A stretch of DNA of 64,000 bases from DASVRA01 sp036388855 (lineage in GTDB: Bacteria > Pseudomonadota > Alphaproteobacteria > Caulobacterales > Caulobacteraceae), in NCBI GenBank assembly GCA_036388855.1, contig DASVRA010000013.1, forward strand, positions 39,806 through 103,805. Reading direction: 5' to 3'. Both the position numbers and the translations under genes were made by a program. A model generated the notes under the pieces. The model ran no database searches. It saw nothing but the letters and a program-made list of their open reading frames with translations, and had not been told where the DNA came from. Of this stretch, positions 61,403-64,000 are shown in pieces (the first letter of the stretch is position 1; the number at the start of each line of letters is the position of its first letter).

Positions 61403-62779
61403 ATGTACATCGACGGCAACGACAAGGACAATCTGCTCGAAGGCGGCGCGCAGGACGACACGATCATCGGCCGGGGCGGGCGAGATACGCTACGCGGCAT
61501 GGCCGGCGACGACTCGCTCTACGGCGGCGTCGGCGACGACAGCATACTAGGGGGCGAAGGCAAGGACGTCATCTACGATTATGACGGCGACAACTTCGCC
61601 GACGGCGGCGCAGGCGACGACACCATCGAGGTCGGCGGCCAGTCGACTGTTCGCGGCGGGGCCGGCGATGACAAGATCTACGCTCTGAGCGGGCTGCTCC
61701 AGCTGTCCGGCAACGACGGGGCCGACCAGCTGTACGTGAACAGCTACTACGAATCGGTGATCGCCACCCTCAACGGCGGAGACGGCGAGGACCTGCTGCA
61801 GGTCGACCTCGACGAGTACTCAGATAGCAGCGAGGTCGTGCTCGACGGCGGCGACGGGATCGACACCTTCCGGCTAGGTCTGTCCGGCCAAACCTTCGAC
61901 CTTGATCTGCGCGGCCTGGCCAACGGACCGGTGGTGTTGGCCGAGTTGGGCCTGACCCTGCAGAACCTTGAACGCGGCTACCTCGGCTTCGACGGCGGTG
62001 ACGTCAAGGTGAACATCGGCAACGCGGCCATCGAGGTGCATGCCGATTACGGCGACGACCTGCTCATCGCCGGCAAGGCGGGAACTTTGTTCGACGGCGG
62101 CTACGGATTCGACACCATCCGCGCCGGCGGCGGCGCCGACACCTTGATCGGCGGCTACGGCGATGACGTCCTGAACGGCGGCAAAGGCCGCGACCTGGCC
62201 CTCTTCGATTCGGAGTCCTCGGTCCAGGTGGACCTGCGGATCAAGGACGTGCAGTTCACCGGCCAGGGGTTCGACATCCTGATCGGGATCGAGGATGTCA
62301 GCGGCGGCGGGGACCGCGACCGGCTGATCGGCGACGACGGCGGCAACCGGCTGCAAGACGACATGTATGAATGGGGCGACTACGCCGACACCCTGATGGG
62401 AGGCGGCGGAGCCGATACCCTCACGGCCCACGCCGGCGAGGGCGTGGACATGCTCACCGGCGGCGAAGGGCTCGACCGGTTCGTCTTCATCCACGACCAG
62501 TACAATTCCGACTCCGGCGTCGAGATCATCGCCGACCTTGCCGCCGACGAGCTGATCGACATCTCCGCCCTCGACGCCGACATCTACGCGAGCGGCGACC
62601 AGAAATTCCTGCTGGTGTCCGAGCTGAGCGGCGCCAGGGGCGAGGCGGCGCTGGTCTACGACGCCAAGGCCGACAAGACCCTGTTGCTGCTCGAAACCGG
62701 GGGGTGGAACGACGAGCCCGACTACACCATCGAGCTCCTCGACGGCGACTGGACCGGCTTCACCGGCTTTAAGCTCTAG
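61403..62779 (+). CDS. RTX calcium-binding repeat protein (haemolysin-type repeats)
   Basis: The 458-residue protein consists largely of RTX nonapeptides (GGxGxDxxx), in two clusters at about residues 9-100 and 225-360 (GGAGDDTIEVGG, GGYGDDVLNGGKGRD, GGGGADTLTAHAGEG). Between them lies a non-repeat segment with LRGLANGPVVLAELGLTLQN. The C-terminal 90 residues (FVFIHDQYNSDSGVEIIADL onward) resemble the serralysin-type C-terminal region used for type I secretion. No signal peptide and no enzyme domain are seen, and no type I secretion genes are nearby. It is probably secreted and calcium-folded; its role is unknown. Confidence 0.88.
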   Translation: MYIDGNDKDNLLEGGAQDDTIIGRGGRDTLRGMAGDDSLYGGVGDDSILGGEGKDVIYDYDGDNFADGGAGDDTIEVGGQSTVRGGAGDDKIYALSGLLQLSGNDGADQLYVNSYYESVIATLNGGDGEDLLQVDLDEYSDSSEVVLDGGDGIDTFRLGLSGQTFDLDLRGLANGPVVLAELGLTLQNLERGYLGFDGGDVKVNIGNAAIEVHADYGDDLLIAGKAGTLFDGGYGFDTIRAGGGADTLIGGYGDDVLNGGKGRDLALFDSESSVQVDLRIKDVQFTGQGFDILIGIEDVSGGGDRDRLIGDDGGNRLQDDMYEWGDYADTLMGGGGADTLTAHAGEGVDMLTGGEGLDRFVFIHDQYNSDSGVEIIADLAADELIDISALDADIYASGDQKFLLVSELSGARGEAALVYDAKADKTLLLLETGGWNDEPDYTIELLDGDWTGFTGFKL

Positions 62780-63077
62780 TCGGACTCGAAGCCGGTCAGA
62801 TCGACCGTCTCCCTCATGAGGACGAACCTGCGCGGTCCGGCCCATCGTCGCCTGCGATTGCCGCGCCGCCCGCCCTCTGCGTCAAACCGCGCAGGTGACG
62901 CGGCGCGCGCAACGGCTAAGCTGCGGCTCTCCTTCTCCGGAAGGGCAAGGGGGGGCTCGGTGACGGAACGGCGAAAGCCCGCCCGCGCCGGGTCTCCACA
63001 GCCTCCGGGGCGCCCCGATCAAGGCCGCGAGGCCGACAATGCCCAATGCCGTAAGCGTTGGCCCTGTGGAGATGATT

Positions 63078-63350
63078 ATGAAAGTCACCCTCGGCGCCCT
63101 CTGCGCCACCGTGGCCCTGGCCGCCGCCGCCCAGGCGAGCGCCGCCCCGTCCCCGGCCGCCGGGCTCAAGGCATCCAAGAACGACCCGAACCGCATGGTC
63201 TGCAAGACCACTCCGGTGACCGGCACCCGCTTCGCCAAGAGCGTGTGCCTGACCAAGCAGGAGTGGGACGATAAGGCCTCGCGCGACAAGGCCATGCTGA
63301 GCGAGCAGCAGCAGAAAGGATTCCAGCAGGGCACGGTCCCCCCGAACTGA
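63078..63350 (+). CDS. small exported conserved protein with two cysteines
   Basis: The 90-residue protein begins MKVTLGALCATVALAAAAQA (signal peptide, cleavage near ASA-AP). The mature part contains MVCKTTPVTGTRFAKSVCLT with two cysteines that could form a disulfide, and a Gln/Lys-rich tail. The motif VTGTRFxxxVCLTxxEW recurs in many short alphaproteobacterial exported proteins of unknown function. The start at 63078 has GGAG six bases upstream; ATGs at 63039 and 63072 are in frame. Confidence 0.75.
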   Translation: MKVTLGALCATVALAAAAQASAAPSPAAGLKASKNDPNRMVCKTTPVTGTRFAKSVCLTKQEWDDKASRDKAMLSEQQQKGFQQGTVPPN

Positions 63351-63832
63351 GCCCCCTGGATCGCCGGCGCGCGCCGGCCTCCTAATCCGCGCCGGGAGAG
63401 GCCGCGCCTCGCCTGCCGGTTTTCCACAGCCTCCCACGATGTTCCAACGAACATCCACGCGCCATCCACGGCACTTACAGTGAACCCGCCCCTCGAAGCT
63501 TAACAGCTTCGCCGTGCGCGCCCACGGCGCCGCCCCCGGCCGCTCACCCTTCCCCACAAGCCGCCGACAAGATACCCCCCGCTTTGGTCCCAGTCTGTTG
63601 GGAGCGGGAAGGGACGGATCAGGGCCCCTCACACCCCAGCGTCACCCTCGGCTAGGATGACGCGTGGGCGGGCCGTCTCGCTTTTTCACCCAACCCCGAA
63701 TCCTCAGCCCTCCTGAAGCCAACCCCCTGACCCCGCTCGCCTTCCCGCACGCAGGCAGCGGCAAGAGCCCCGTCTCGTCCACCCCCCTGCGCCCCAGGCG
63801 CAAACTCGGCTCCAAACATCTGGAGCTACGCC
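63351..63832. other. intergenic stretch with several palindromes
   Basis: No gene is supported. It holds the perfect palindrome GCCGGCGCGCGCCGGC (63363-63378), a hairpin ATGTTC-CAAC-GAACAT (63439-63454), a hairpin CGAAGCT-TAAC-AGCTTCG (63494-63511) and the REP-like element at 63639-63663. The first palindrome, 12 bases after the exported-protein gene, may help end its transcript, but it lacks a T-run. Confidence 0.5.
63639..63663. repeat. short REP-like palindrome
   Basis: The borders GCGTCA and TGACGC enclose CCCTCGGCTAGGA. The borders and the CCT...TAGG part match the arms of the repeat at 55367-55480, so this looks like a shorter member of the same family. Confidence 0.6.
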
Positions 63833-64000
63833 ATGGCCCTCTCGGCCCCCCAACGCCTTGAAGACATCCCCTTCTCCCCTCCGCCCGAACGCTACCGCCG
63901 CGCCTCCGAGGACACCTGGGACGCCGCGCGCGAGGACTACCTCTCCGGCTGGTCCGCGCCGCAGGTGTGCGCGCGCCACGGCCTCGGCCTCTCCAACCTC
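63833..64000 (+). CDS. N-terminal part of a possible DNA-binding protein (cut by window edge)
   Basis: The visible 56 residues start MALSAPQRLEDIPFSPPPER and continue through ASEDTWDAAREDYLSGWSAP and QVCARHGLGLSNL. The last part looks like the beginning of a helix-turn-helix of the type found in small terminase-like or DNA-packaging-like proteins. GGAG lies eight bases before the ATG. The rest is outside the window, so the family is only suggested. Confidence 0.55.
   Translation, partial: MALSAPQRLEDIPFSPPPERYRRASEDTWDAAREDYLSGWSAPQVCARHGLGLSNL

Noticed and set aside
61403..62779. Tandem repeat or CRISPR-like array in the RTX region
   Set aside because: The periodicity comes from coding of GGxGxD nonapeptides; the DNA units are not identical and there are no spacers.
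63351..63520. Possible replication origin with DnaA-like box TTTTCCACA and palindromes
   Set aside because: Only one weak DnaA-like box is present, there is no AT-rich unwinding region and no origin-linked genes, so an origin is not supported.

Overview
The window is a high-GC (roughly 70%) alphaproteobacterial chromosome segment. Gene content points to Caulobacterales, probably a Caulobacter or Phenylobacterium relative: a split glycine decarboxylase (gcvPA/gcvPB) behind a tandem glycine riboswitch, RegB/RegA-type redox regulators next to an SCO1 gene, an rpoN-hpf-ptsN cluster, and rpoB/rpoC proteins that look alphaproteobacterial. Most of the sequence is core housekeeping genome. No prophage, CRISPR array, insertion sequence or rRNA operon was found. 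The genus call is inference from gene order and protein style, not a phylogeny.

Layout. 1-4 kb: DUF2244 gene (cut by the edge), ptsN, hpf, an ExoD-like membrane protein and rpoN, all on the minus strand, with a parS-like site at 419-434. 4-8.2 kb: GFA-like zinc protein, an RsuA/RluF-type pseudouridine synthase, a small WGxxG-tailed exported protein beside a second parS-like site, a GNAT acetyltransferase, a coiled-coil protein and ispH. 8.3-17.4 kb: an exported protein coupled to argS, an AT-richer SUKH-like gene, then the glycine riboswitch and gcvT-gcvH-gcvPA-gcvPB. Two AT-richer small genes (one frameshifted, one a lipoprotein) sit between the gcv genes. 17.5-26 kb: MprF-like protein, a Ser/Thr kinase with its ECF sigma factor, a possible 43-residue small protein, and a hybrid histidine kinase. 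26-32 kb: pepP-like peptidase, prmA, paiB, dnaN, thpR and tesA. 32-38.7 kb: ybbA/ybbP ABC genes, a BI-1 protein, and the regA/regB/SCO1 redox module. 38.7-46 kb: an autotransporter, PCD, a tRNA-Ala(CGC), YggT, and a LemA-TPM-TPM operon. 46-51 kb: two tandem S9 peptidases and two small conserved genes. 51-59.6 kb: rpoC and rpoB with a palindromic repeat between them. 60-64 kb: an accessory stretch with an RDD protein, a broken DUF559 endonuclease flanked by repeats, an RTX protein, a small exported protein and a truncated gene at the edge.

How the genes work together. rpoN, hpf and ptsN form the usual sigma-54/nitrogen-PTS/ribosome hibernation cluster. The riboswitch senses glycine and controls the T, H and P subunits of glycine cleavage. 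RegB and RegA sense redox state, and the divergent SCO1 protein serves cytochrome oxidase copper insertion. The ECF sigma factor and membrane kinase are probably one signalling pair.

The most unusual region is the gcv locus. Three AT-richer, non-gcv genes have accumulated there: one beside the riboswitch and one at each of two gene junctions, with the lipoprotein translationally coupled on both sides. The other notable observations are the two parS-like sites, the related palindromic repeats, and the repeat-flanked DUF559 relic.
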